DNA from: Nemopilema nomurai
Taxonomy: Eukaryota; Cnidaria; Scyphozoa; Rhizostomeae; Rhizostomatidae
DNA: 64,000 nt
Assembly: GCA_003864495.1 (NCBI GenBank)
Contig: ML133454.1
Location: forward strand, 3,507,442-3,571,441
Direction of reading: 5' to 3'
The notes under the pieces were generated by a model. That model was not told the DNA's origin. It made no database searches and was given only the letters and a program-made list of their open reading frames with translations. The first letter of the stretch is position 1. Every line of letters starts with the position of its first letter. Shown here piece after piece: positions 49,686-60,800 of the stretch. Position numbers and translations under genes: made by a program.

Positions 49686-52647
49686 ATGGCAAATGTGACT
49701 GGAAACACAACAATAAAAGAGGGACGTGGAGAACTTTTGGTTTATTGGGAAATATGGTCAGTCTTGATTTTACTTGGAATACTGATAATAGTTGGCAATT
49801 CTCTCGTATGCTCTATCTTCTTGATCTGGAAACAGCTTCGCAATCCAACAAACACGTTCTTGGTGATGCTGGCAGTGGCAGACTTGCTGATCGGAGTCAT
49901 CTTCATACCATTATACATTGGTGGGCATTACCTGGAGTACCACAATTCCCTGTCAGTCACTGAGAACCTTGACCTAGTTTTGAAGCTGACATTTTTCGCC
50001 TCCGTGTTCAACCTTTATGCAGTAACTGCAGACAGATACATAGCCGTGTTGCACGCGTTACGGTACAATGCACTGATGACCACAAAGACGGTTGTCCTGA
50101 TTGCGTTGGCCGCGTGGCTCTGTCCGACAGCTCTTATTGTCGTTCTTCTTATCTGCAAAAACCTCACGCCAGACTCAGTCCCGTACGTGCTTATAGGGAT
50201 GGAAGTCGTCTTCGTCATAATACCGGGCATTTTGATGGCCATTGTCTACACTAGAATATTCATGGAGGCTCGGAAGCAAATAAAGCAAGTTGCTTCCCTT
50301 CAAGTTTACGACCAGAGCCAGGAACGAGAGAAGGCAAAGCAAAGGAAAGCAGAGCATAAGGTTGCGAAGGTAGGGCAATTGCATTTTTGCCATCACAACT
50401 ACATGATTGAGTTGCGGGTTTGATAGCATGCATGACTGAGAGATTTACTAACCTCTTTTCATCATATCTAATTTTCTACTTTCGGCTCTCTATCTGGTAT
50501 TGGCCTAATCTCGTGACATAATCTCTAAAAAAACATGATTTATATAAAAAAAATTATTTCAATTACAAGCATAAGATTTTTATGTTTACTTGTTCCCCTG
50601 TCTTACGCTTCCCGTAAAGCTGTTCAATGTCTTTTGGCTCGTCGTATCTCCGTGTGCATTGTTTCCACAAACAGTTGCCGATTTCAAAAGCAACGTTCTA
50701 CTTTGCATGTTGATGAAGCTGATAGCTGATAAAATTAATAAAAAGAGTATAAACGAACGCGACAAAGAGGCTGATTCACTGGCTCATTCATTTTATTTGA
50801 ACATCATGGTGCCATGCCAACAATGCATCAGGATAAGCTAGATTGTCTTCAGTATACTGTGTCAATCACGATGCAGTACCGTAAATCCTCGAATTGGCCC
50901 CCCTCGAAAAAGCCCCCCCCTCGAATAAGCCCCCCCCCCCTCGGTTTGATGATTTTTTACTCCTGAGTTTGCCTTTGGCATTTTAGTGAATTAACAAAAA
51001 AATTTATATTCTTTTAATAATTTAATCAAATGTTACTTTATACTTTCTTTTAAGGCACTCTTAAAATTTCAAAAGCTTGAAAAACGCTAGCTTCATTTGA
51101 AAAACACAGTTGTATAATTCAGTTGAAACAATCCAGCATTCCACGTGCGTGACTCTTGAGCAAAACATTAATGAAGTACTACAACTGTTGAAAGCATTTA
51201 AATATCTGAGTATTGCAATTTGTCATCATTTATCCATATTGAGCCCTAGGCATATCCAGTTGTCAGCATCGTGTAGGCATTATAGTTCCTCTAACGAGCC
51301 TTCGAAGTTTCAACAGCATTTTCAAAGCAGAATTAGTGGATGAACTCGTAAGCGCAAAGGCCTTAATGCTTATGAATACGGCGCCAATATCATATGGAGG
51401 CTGAGAGTCTTTTGGAGGTCTTCATGTTGTTTCTCAACTGGAGCCTAGGAATTTCTTGGACTCTTCAAGTCCCAGTTGTCACTCTAGCTGAACAAACGCG
51501 ATGGACACCAAGCCATGGCAACTTGATTCAATGATTGGACTGGAAATACAAGCACTTACGCAAATGCAAGCAAAACGTGATTAGAAAGTTCAATCTTTCT
51601 GATGGCTGTTTTGGCAAAATTAGCCTGTCATGTTGCAGCTGCAACTACAACGCTATATTTGAGCAATGCGCCCTTGACATCTCTTTCATAACATATTCAA
51701 TAGTCATATTGTACTTCACACAATCATATACCTTCCTTTCACCTACCGATCTGCAGATTTGCATATTTGCGACCAAGACACCTTCCTAGCATAATAAAAG
51801 ATTGCTAAATGACAATAAAATTGCAAAATTTATTATCAAATAAAAGCAAACCTATAATGCATCAGAGTAAAGCCCACCAACACTGCAGATCATAGTGCAG
51901 TTACAGTGTGCGCTTCCGATAACTTAGGCCCATTGCAAGCATCACAACAGCAGGAAGGCAATGTGCAAAGGGACTCGTCTTGAAAGGAGCAATCGGTTGT
52001 TTGCCACTGAGAACGAGTATTGCTCTGGTACTATGCATTTGCTTTCTCGCCCGGTATGGAACGGTGACGTCATTGCCGACTTCTTGAAGCGATGCTTTCT
52101 TTAATCCAAATGAGCTCCATCGAGTTGTCTTGGCCTAAGCCAACTCAACATTGAAAGTCGATGAGTCAAGCAGATATAGAAATAAATTCGCTTGGCCAAA
52201 CTGGTATCAGAGGGGAGATATCTAATCTAGATTTCCTTGCGTCCGCCTATTGCTCTATTCCCTTGCGTCAATTGCTTCTATTGTCATGCATTTGTGCTTG
52301 ACCTTGTTTTCAATCTGGTTGCCTTGCAGACCTGTGGCCTACTTGTTTTCATTTTCTTCGTCTGCTGGATTCCCACGTGCATCGAACAAGTCCTCGATTT
52401 GGCACAGGTCAAAGTCCCTACAGTCTACACTGACGTGGCTATTATCCTCATGATTGCCAACAGCGCTGTCAACCCATTCTTCTACGGCCTCACGAAACAG
52501 GACTTCAGGGATAAGATCAGGAGGATCTTTGGAAGGCGCAGTCGCAACGGCGAAAGCAGTATTGGAACGGGAGCCATTGGCAGCCATTACATGTCATCAC
52601 CGAAACCCAATGGGAAATCTCGAAGTGAACGGGAATCTGGAATGTGA
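49686..52647 (+). CDS. Rhodopsin-class (class A) G-protein-coupled receptor, orphan
   Basis: Two coding exons, 49686-50369 and 52330-52647, joined in phase 0 (GCGAAG|GTAGGG to TTGCAG|ACC), give 333 residues. The extracellular N-terminus has two N-glycosylation sites (NVTGNTT). TM1 has GNSLV, TM2 has LAVADLL, TM3 ends in the DRY motif (TADRYIAV), TM5 has IIPGILMAIVYTRIF, TM6 has FFVCWIP and TM7 has NSAVNPFFYGL (NPxxY). The third intracellular loop is short and Lys/Arg/Gln-rich; the C-tail is Ser/Gly-rich. Counting back from DRY, position 3.32 is Leu, so an amine receptor is unlikely. No Cys is found at 3.25, so the usual TM3-ECL2 disulfide is missing. The ligand is unknown. The 2-kb intron splits the ICL3/TM6 border. 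A clear AATAAA follows about 365 bp after the stop. Confidence 0.88.
50370..52329 (+). other. Intron of the GPCR gene
   Basis: A 1,960-bp intron with GTAGGG donor and TTGCAG acceptor. It contains a C-rich dispersed-repeat-like patch at 50886-50944 and otherwise AT-rich sequence. The short plus-strand open frames inside are not recognisable. Confidence 0.7.
50886..50944. repeat. C-rich TCGAATAAGCCCC-type repeat
   Basis: Three degenerate copies of CCTCGAAtaAGCCCCCCC follow one another in an AT-rich intron. The composition is foreign to the surroundings and looks like part of a dispersed genomic repeat or the end of a transposon. No partner end or target-site duplication was identified. Confidence 0.55.
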
Positions 52648-53011
52648 AGCACTCCTACACGAAGAGATGACACAGGATGACATTGGCAATGAGGCAGTGA
52701 CATTACGTCATCAGGGCGAGAGACGGAACAGGAGTGGATAGAAGAAGGAAGAGGAACCTATCAAGCATCTTCAAGGCAGTTGACACGCTCCGTACATATT
52801 TTCTTAGCATGCTTTAGAAAGCAAGTTGAGAGTACTGTTAATTCATAGCGTAACTATGTGGGAAAGTTTAATTTTAATGGTATATATTCTTGGGGACTAA
52901 ATAGCATGCTTGCAGATTCGAAAAAGGAAAGGGACAGAATAATTTGGGTAGAACACCATATGACTCTAAATAATCCGAAACATTTAAAACATTTAGTTTT
53001 TTTCACCGGAT

Positions 53012-53017
53012 AATAAA
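53012..53017 (+). terminator. Candidate poly(A) signal AATAAA for the GPCR gene
   Basis: The canonical hexamer lies about 365 bp downstream of the GPCR stop codon on the coding strand. Distance and orientation are suitable for the 3' end. No downstream GU-rich element was assessed in detail. Confidence 0.45.
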
Positions 53018-53644
53018 TCATATTAGTTACATGTATATATGGTATATTTGAAAGAAAGCTTGTTATGGGTAGGGGCGTCTTTTGACCTTCTTGCCTATTA
53101 CGAAAGATACAATATTGCACTCTTTGAATTTCTAAATATATGAATTTCATCCTAAAAGTCAGATTCTAAACTTATTCGCTGCCTTGTGGCAAACTGTTTT
53201 TGATTACTTGTACATTCAAGAGTACTAGCCCCTATATTATACATTTTCCAGCTCAACAATTTTTCAATAAGCTTACCAAAAGTAATAAAAATAAGAGTAA
53301 TATCAAAATATGGTTAAAGCTTGAATCAATGTCCATCAATATCGTCATTTTGGAGAATAGTTGGTTTTGCACGATCGTAAATGCGACATGCTGTGTTTCA
53401 TCGTGTTTGTTTTCGTGCTTGCATAGGAATAAGTTCCATCATCAGGAACCGTATGCTCAAATTCATTGCTAACATTTATTCTAATACTTCCCGTCAGAAA
53501 AACACCTGTGACTACACAGTTCAGTGCCAAAGTTGTTTATGCTATCTTACTACAAAGTGCGTCTAAAACCAAGGAGATAACTGCTCACAAAAAACGACTG
53601 ATTTAATTAAGTATATTGTATTTTTTATAGACATAAGCATATAA

Positions 53645-53650
53645 TTTATT
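53645..53650 (-). terminator. Candidate poly(A) signal AATAAA for the coiled-coil gene
   Basis: A minus-strand AATAAA about 1.16 kb past the coiled-coil stop. If used, the whole minisatellite at 54222-54708 would be in the 3' untranslated region. One variant repeat copy also creates AATAAA at 54337-54342, which would end the transcript inside the array. Confidence 0.3.
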
Positions 53651-54221
53651 ACCAGGGGTTTCAATAATATCATAATAAAAATACAACTTGTAATACTTTC
53701 CAATGATACAAGAATAAAAGTCAAAACATCACAAGAAAAATTCGAATATCAATGTACATAAGTGAAGATAAAAATCGCACTATTATGACCGTATATTACA
53801 AGCTAGAGATATCATCAATGATTTTTCATATTCAAACAAAAATATACAACATATAACATATAACATTTAATCGTGCTACTCGAGTGTCTTGCGCTAAGTT
53901 AAAAAATCCACCAATGCAGCTGCTTGCTAGCCAAGGTAAAGGGTTCTGGCAATGCAGTAACAGCAAAGCGGATTTAGGACGGTATTCAGAGAGAATCGCG
54001 TCATCGGATAAAATAGGGAACTTCTGAGGTCAGCTGTGCAAATAGACTCAAAAAGACTTGAACTTCTACTAAAATCAAGCAATCAGCCGCAAAATCAACA
54101 CGATAAAATATTATTGATGAACAAAGATAGAATCCGGCAACCTTCAAATTAATTGCTAACAATTTGCTTATCAGTGTCAAACACGGACCGCCATTACAAC
54201 GAGACCGAATGCTCTCTTGCC

Positions 54222-54708
54222 GGAATAGATAGCAAATACATTCTATAATGTTTGCGGGGCCGGGAAATGAGGGAATAGATAGCAAATACATTCTATAATG
54301 TTTGCGGGGCCGGGAAATGAGGGAATAGATAGCAAATTTATTCTATAATGTTTGCGGGGCCGGGAAATGAGGGAATAGATAGCAAATACATTCTATAATG
54401 TTTGCGGGGCCGGGAAATGAGGGAATAGATAGCAAATACATTCTATAATGTTTGCGGGGCCGGGAAATGAGGGAATAGATAGCAAATACATTCTATAATG
54501 TTTGCGGGGCCGGGAAATGAGGGAATAGATAGCAAATACATTCTATAATGTTTGCGGGCCGGGAAATGAGGGAATAGATAGCAAATACATTCTATAATGT
54601 TTGCGGGGCCGGGAAATGAGGGAATAGATAGCAAATACATTCTATAATGTTTGCGGGGCCGGGAAATGAGGGAATAGATAGCAAATACATTCTATAATGT
54701 TTGCGGGG
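54222..54708. repeat. 50-bp minisatellite, about 9.7 copies
   Basis: The unit begins GGGAATAGATAGCAAATACA and ends with a GC-rich part, TTTGCGGGGCCGGGAAATGA. The copies are nearly identical: one carries AAATTTATTC in place of AAATACATTC and one lacks a G. There are no unique spacers, so it is a direct tandem repeat and not a CRISPR-like array. It starts about 100 bp beyond the stop codon of the coiled-coil gene. Confidence 0.97.
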
Positions 54709-54810
54709 TGTATCCTCGATGCAAAAGCTGCTTACAACGCAACATCCAGACCTGAATAAGCAAGTCATCAAGATAGGAATTCTATTGCGTCTTATCTAAA
54801 TACCCGATTG

Positions 54811-57800
54811 TCAAGATTTGTCAACATGTCCGGATAGTTCTCGGACCTTTTGCGACCAATATTCACTGCTTTGTTGTAGTTGAACTGACAGCTAGAAAAG
54901 AAGAAAACACGAAATCATTTCCAAGACCAGCACAAAGGGAGGGTGCTACAAAAACGCAAACATTTGAAAGCTACATGGGCTACGTACTTCTTTGCATGAC
55001 AAATTCGCTGTTCGACGTGCAAATATCGCATGGGGTATTGATGGAGGGATTGGTCATTAGCAAGCACCAGAAAATGGAATAACGGTTGGTTAACGAGGTA
55101 AACCAAGAGAAGCTAATTTGCAGAAACTACGAATGGGGCATGAAAAGCAGACATGAGTAATGACATAGCATTATGGAGAAGACATCAGCAAATTGGATTA
55201 AAAATCTAGTTTGAAATTGGTTCGAAATTTGCAATTGTTTAAATAGTGTGGGCGTGAAAAACGCTTAGCATAGTCGCTTGTTTGCATTCAGCAGGATAGG
55301 TGGCATTTCAATATCATCCTCGTAGATAGAAAGGAAAACTCAACTGTTTGAGCGTTTAATTTAGAGATTCGAACTTTTAAGCATTCGGAAGGGCAAAAGT
55401 CGCTGTTTGTTAAAGATATTTGATCACAGTCAAACATGGAATAAATGCAATATGCTTCGTCCATTGTAAATTTGTTTAAAACTCTAACGAAGCGCTTATG
55501 CGACAGGAGTCATGTTTTGGCGCGAAGAAATCGTCAATTACCTCTCCCACGCGTTGAATCCAATATGACTTATCAAGGGCCTCTGCTGAGGAGACCCCGG
55601 CCTTCTCCAGCTCCTTGTTGACGGCCGAGCCAAGCTGCAAATCGAAGGCAATCGTGGATCAAGAAAAACAAAGAGGGCAAATAATAAGTCGGAATCACGC
55701 TGGTCAGTCAGTGAAAGTACAATCATATGGCAATATCAAGTAAATAGTTGTCTACTTAAATTTTTTGAAGGATAAATTAAACTGGGTGGGAACCTTTTCG
55801 CGTCTGCTTGAAGACCCGTTCGAACTTTTCTCGTAATTGTTGCCATGGCTACCGTCAATCAAACGATACGATTCGCCCTGTGAACGGAAAGAAAGTGGTA
55901 ACAATTTAAAATCGAATTTACTGTGCCTATTGGTACACAAAATAATGTCACATTCTGACTGGATAATAACAACATGTAGCTACAATATTTTCGTTATTAA
56001 AAATGAAATTATTAAGAAATTCCAGCTTTCGAACAAAAAACTTCAATGTGGTCACAACTGTAGGTGTTCTACCTTGAGGTGATCTGTGTCGCTGTATTTG
56101 CTTGTATTGAGCTCTTCTTTCAAAGATTCGATATTCTGCTCACGTGCTCGAACTTGCGTTTGTAGTCTCTGAAATGAAGCAAAATTGGTAAACTTCTTTC
56201 GATTTTCCGGCTAGCAAAAAGTTGTCGAACACACCAGCTGCACCTTTAAGCATTAACACACAAAAGATAGATGATTCGGTTTTTAAGTGAAGTGGAGAGC
56301 CGTACAGAAGAAAACACTTTTGGGCTACCAGCAATCTGTTATGACACAGATGTAGCAAGTTACTTTGGAGTTCCCGCAATGACGACAAAACGCGACTGCA
56401 TTAGAAAAATGAAAGATTTTAAACCACGATTCCGTACTTTCCTTGCAGCAACTTCCCGGTCAAGAAGAGCTCGCTGTCGCAAATTCTCCTTGCTTGTTTG
56501 GTTGAGCTGGAAAAAGAGTAAACAATTCTAGGCACAGATTAAGCTAAAGAAAATAATAGGGAGAGATTGGTGGTCACACTATTTGGGCAACACACTTAAC
56601 ACCATCCAAATCGAAGGGATCCGTCAGCTGCAAATTAAGAGAAATGGCTACCAAATGTGAGATGCAAAAAAGAAAAAAAGTGCGTTGGCAAAATAAAAGA
56701 AACACGATCAAGACTGAACGACGTTATTTTAAAAATTGGTGTCTTGAATGAGGCTTTAAAATGACACTAAGCTGTCTCGATTTTAGAGACGTGCAATCTT
56801 CCTCACCCTGATTTCTCCTCCCGCTGTGCTTTTTATTCTACACAAGAGGATAGCCATCGAATGAGGCCCACAAATAAGCATCCCAAATGGCTTTTTCACG
56901 AAAATCGACTTACAAACGTACCCTCTGATTGGATTGAGAAGGAGAGTGGAGGGTAAATGGAGCACAGGGTTGCCATTTGAAATTCGAAAAGAGGACGGAA
57001 TACTGAGGGGTAAATGATTTGAAGTGTGAATGTTTCGCAGCGAATAGTGCAATACAGTTTGGTTTTCAGTGGCTTAGGTAGCAAGCAAAGCAGCGTCACA
57101 GCCGGGCACTCAGGCGGAAAAAGCTAAAAAATTAGCGCTGGCATCAACAGAGGCGTAAATGTGTTACGAATCCTAACTTCCGAACAGCAACGAGATTCGT
57201 GTAAAGCAGAAAAGCAGATTTTCGCCATCTTTCCGCTTTCTTTCCCACGCAGCTCTTCTTTTTCCGTAAAAAACCATCATAATTCAAACCTCCCCCTGAA
57301 ATTGCCAACTGCTGCTCTCTCTCTTTCTCAAACATGCTGACTTTTGAGAATATGAACGGCAATAGAGAAATGAATAAATAAACGAATAAATAAACGAATA
57401 AATAAACGAATAAATAAACGAATAAATAAACGAATAAATAAACGAATAAATAAACGAATAAATAAACGAATAAATAAATGAACAAATGTACAAATTAGTA
57501 AATGAAATAACCTGGGTATGAAGTTGCTGGACGGTATCTACGTTCATTTTGAGCCGATTATGCAAATCGTCGATTGTTGCTGATTTGGTGTTCCTCTCTG
57601 CATCCAGCTCTTGCCTATGGCCACAGAAACCGTTACAGAATACTCTGAAGTTTCCCAACAATCAACAACCAAAACAAGTCATGATATAATGGTTGAGCAT
57701 TTTCTCTTGACAACGATTGGGAAATTATGCCAATCATAAGAATCTAATTTCGAATTGTATGCGTCACAATAAAGAATAACCCCCTTGCTAGGAAAACGAC

Positions 57801-60800
57801 TAGTAATTTAAATCGGAATGCTAGTCCAGCTTTACACTAGAGAAAAACTATAGAAAATAAAACGGATGGGGCTGCCACAAATAAATCCAATAAATCTTAA
57901 AGTAGGAAAGCCACTAAAGGTAGTTAGATAAAAACAGTCAAGACCATCTTGAATGAAGAAATTAAACACCCTGGTTCTGGAAGATAGGACAGACAGAGAA
58001 GGACTTAAATTGCACTGCGATCAGCAAAGGAAGAATGGCGTCACGTGGGTTCGAAGGAATTTTGACTTACTCGACATCACTTAGGCGATTTCTTAGCTGT
58101 TGAATGGTGAGTTGTTGTTGCGACGTATGCACGTGAATGGCCTAGGTTTGGAAAAACACGGTAAGGCTACTGATGACGAGGCATTACTGACATTCAAGTG
58201 AGAGGTAACAGAATGATCACTTATCACAGGAATTGGCGTGGAGATGTGTCACTGATGGGCTGATTGAAATTATTAGAGGAGTATTCTCAGGGGAAATTGT
58301 AATTGCTTGCTTCAGTTAAAAAGGATTGTGGTTTGTTTGACCAACTGCCGTTAATTACGCGCTTTTCTTTTCCTTCTGCAACTCATTCGAACCTCGAAAT
58401 CGATGCACATTGATGCGCAGAGGCGAAAAAAGGCGATCGTACCATTGGGTCGCTCGGCTAGGCTACGTGTCCAACAACCATCTATTTGGTGCGTTGTGTT
58501 ACAGTGTATTAAGTTACAAAAGAAAAAGTTGAACACTCCTTTAAAGTCGATCAAGAAACAGCTCAGGTCATTGCCTCTCAGCAAATTCGCGAAGAGAAAA
58601 TCGTGCATTTCACGTTTGTAGGAACAGGGGTACCAAGCAACGACTTAAACACCAACCTGGTATTTTTCGTTCTCAACTCTTTTTTCATCTAAAATAAACA
58701 AATCATGCACCATTAGAGCACTGAGTGATGACCCTGAATCATGATAATCGCAAGGGAAATATCCTTCCTGCTCAATAAGGTAAAATGCATCATAAAGTTT
58801 TTCTTCCATTTAAAGAGAAGTTTTCACTTTTGAAAATTCTTTTTTAGACAATAATACAAACCCAGCTCCATCTTCAGTCTTTCGTTGGTTTTCTTTAACC
58901 TTTCGTTTGATTCAGATAGAATTCTAAAAGATGAAAATAAAAAGCATTCACAATTAAAATACAAATATCACTTATATCAGATACAGCATGTTTCCTATCC
59001 ATAACCTCTATGTTCTATCAAAAAGTAATCCAGTCAAATTCACTGGTGTTTTCTACGCTTCCTCAAAAAATAAAACAATTTCTATTCAGCTAAGCACAAA
59101 AGATGAATGTGCAACAAAACACGATGTGTCACGTTGAGCAAAAATGTCTTGTCTTCAAAACCCACTTCCTGCTTTGCCGCATCGATTTAATAACTGCAAG
59201 ACTCATTGCTTGCACTGATGCACTGATGCACTGATGCACTTTGCAACCAAGGCCAACATTAGCAACTGCTAACAAAACTTGAGATACTTTGAACCAAACA
59301 CACGCTAATGACAACAAAATCAAACTACTCTCACGTAACCTGACAAGAAAGGAAGCTATTTATGTGGTCCAGAGCCCCTAGCATTCTAGGATAGACGTTT
59401 TGAGTTGTTTACTTGCAGCCTTCCGGGCATCCCGTCGAAGAGAAACACGAAAAGGGGAAGAAACAAAAGAAGGGGTGCTCACTCTTTTTCAGCTTCCAAA
59501 GAGGCAATACTGCTGTTTTGGTCCCTGAATTGGAATAAAGGAAAATAATTGAATTTGCATACAAGGAGATGTGTATTACCAGGGTGGGTCTGATTCTGAA
59601 TAGGAAAATCATGGGAAGAGCAAATACAGCCAAACCCACACAAGACAGACGGATAAATGTAAAGATAGCACGGAGAGGAAAGAATACCGTGCATATCGGA
59701 TTCTGCGGCAACGAGTCGTCAAGAGTCATATCAAGAGTCGTCAATTTAAATTTCACTTTCAGGGGATTAAAACCCCTTACGTGGTTACTTAAGTGAGATG
59801 CGACCTGCGCCAACATCCGACTTCGCAGAGGTCAGGTCCTCCGCGCGGAGGATTTTAAAATTTCAAAAAGACCCCAGATAAAAGCGAGCGCTGTTCTAAC
59901 CAAAGTTTCGCCGTCATTCACAAAAGCTCTTTGTAGTACGACAAAAGTGGTCAGTGCAGGAAAATGAACGACGCAACATTCAAGAAAAGAACTGAACGAA
60001 TGAGCGTTTGTAAGAGGATCCCGCGCGGTGAAAAACATTTGCACTACACGACACCGCAATAAAAATAAACGACTTCGAAGGCAGTTAGAATGCAAGGATA
60101 AAATCTGTAGCTTTTTACCGAAGCTTTGCTGCAATTTTCGAGTTTCCTTCCCTGCAAAATAGAAGCAATTCATGTTAACAATAACGTAAAAGTGAAGCGA
60201 GATTAAGGGGCGTGAATCTAGCCTGCTGTGTTGGGTATTAAAAGCGCTTGATAAAATCTTTAAAGGAAAGCATTGTGGTGGAAAACATCGCCATTGAAAA
60301 ATCAATAAGTCTCAAAATCGCTACATCTTTGACGTCAATCTAAAAGCTGAGCTTTGCTAAGGCTGCAAACAGGAGATTCCTGTAGATAACGAAAGACTTT
60401 TCAGGGGTCACAGAAACTTTCACCCATGCATCGATAATAAATATCGATGGAGGGCCATCGGAACTGATTTCAACTCTAAAGAATGGACAGGATTGACGAA
60501 TATACTGTATTTAGTATGGCTGTGATTCATTTTCACAACCGTAACGTCTTCCTATCAACCTGGTTATATAACTCCTTTGATTTGCAACTTTAAGTTCTGG
60601 AGAGAAAACATCAATCCAGCTTTGAATAGACATGGTAATCAGATGCTGCAAGCAAGCCATAACGCAACATCCATTAGAGAATTCAGATTGCACCAAAACA
60701 TACAGTGACGATAATTTTTGCATTGTTGAACAAACTAGATCGTTATTCAACTAGGATTTTTTAGTCTTACTATGCAAAATCCCATTTTATGAAGACAGAA

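Larger units (their letters stand above)
52648..54810. other. Convergent 3' flanks of the GPCR and coiled-coil genes
   Basis: About 2.2 kb between the GPCR stop and the coiled-coil gene stop, where both genes end tail to tail. It holds a plus-strand AATAAA at 53012-53017, a minus-strand AATAAA at 53645-53650, and a 50-bp minisatellite at 54222-54708. No coding exon is seen. Confidence 0.5.

Noticed and set aside
54222..54708. CRISPR-like appearance of regular repeats
   Set aside because: Units are directly adjacent with no unique spacers, in animal DNA; it is a minisatellite.
56606..56630. Possible 25-nt microexon encoding LTDPFDLD in the coiled-coil gene
   Set aside because: It has plausible AG and GT borders, but 25 nt would break the phase between the flanking exons (57512 and 56506, both phase 0).
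57144..57485. Minus-strand frame with YLFVYLFVY repeats resembling membrane segments
   Set aside because: Translation of the 12-bp AT-rich intron repeat, not a protein.
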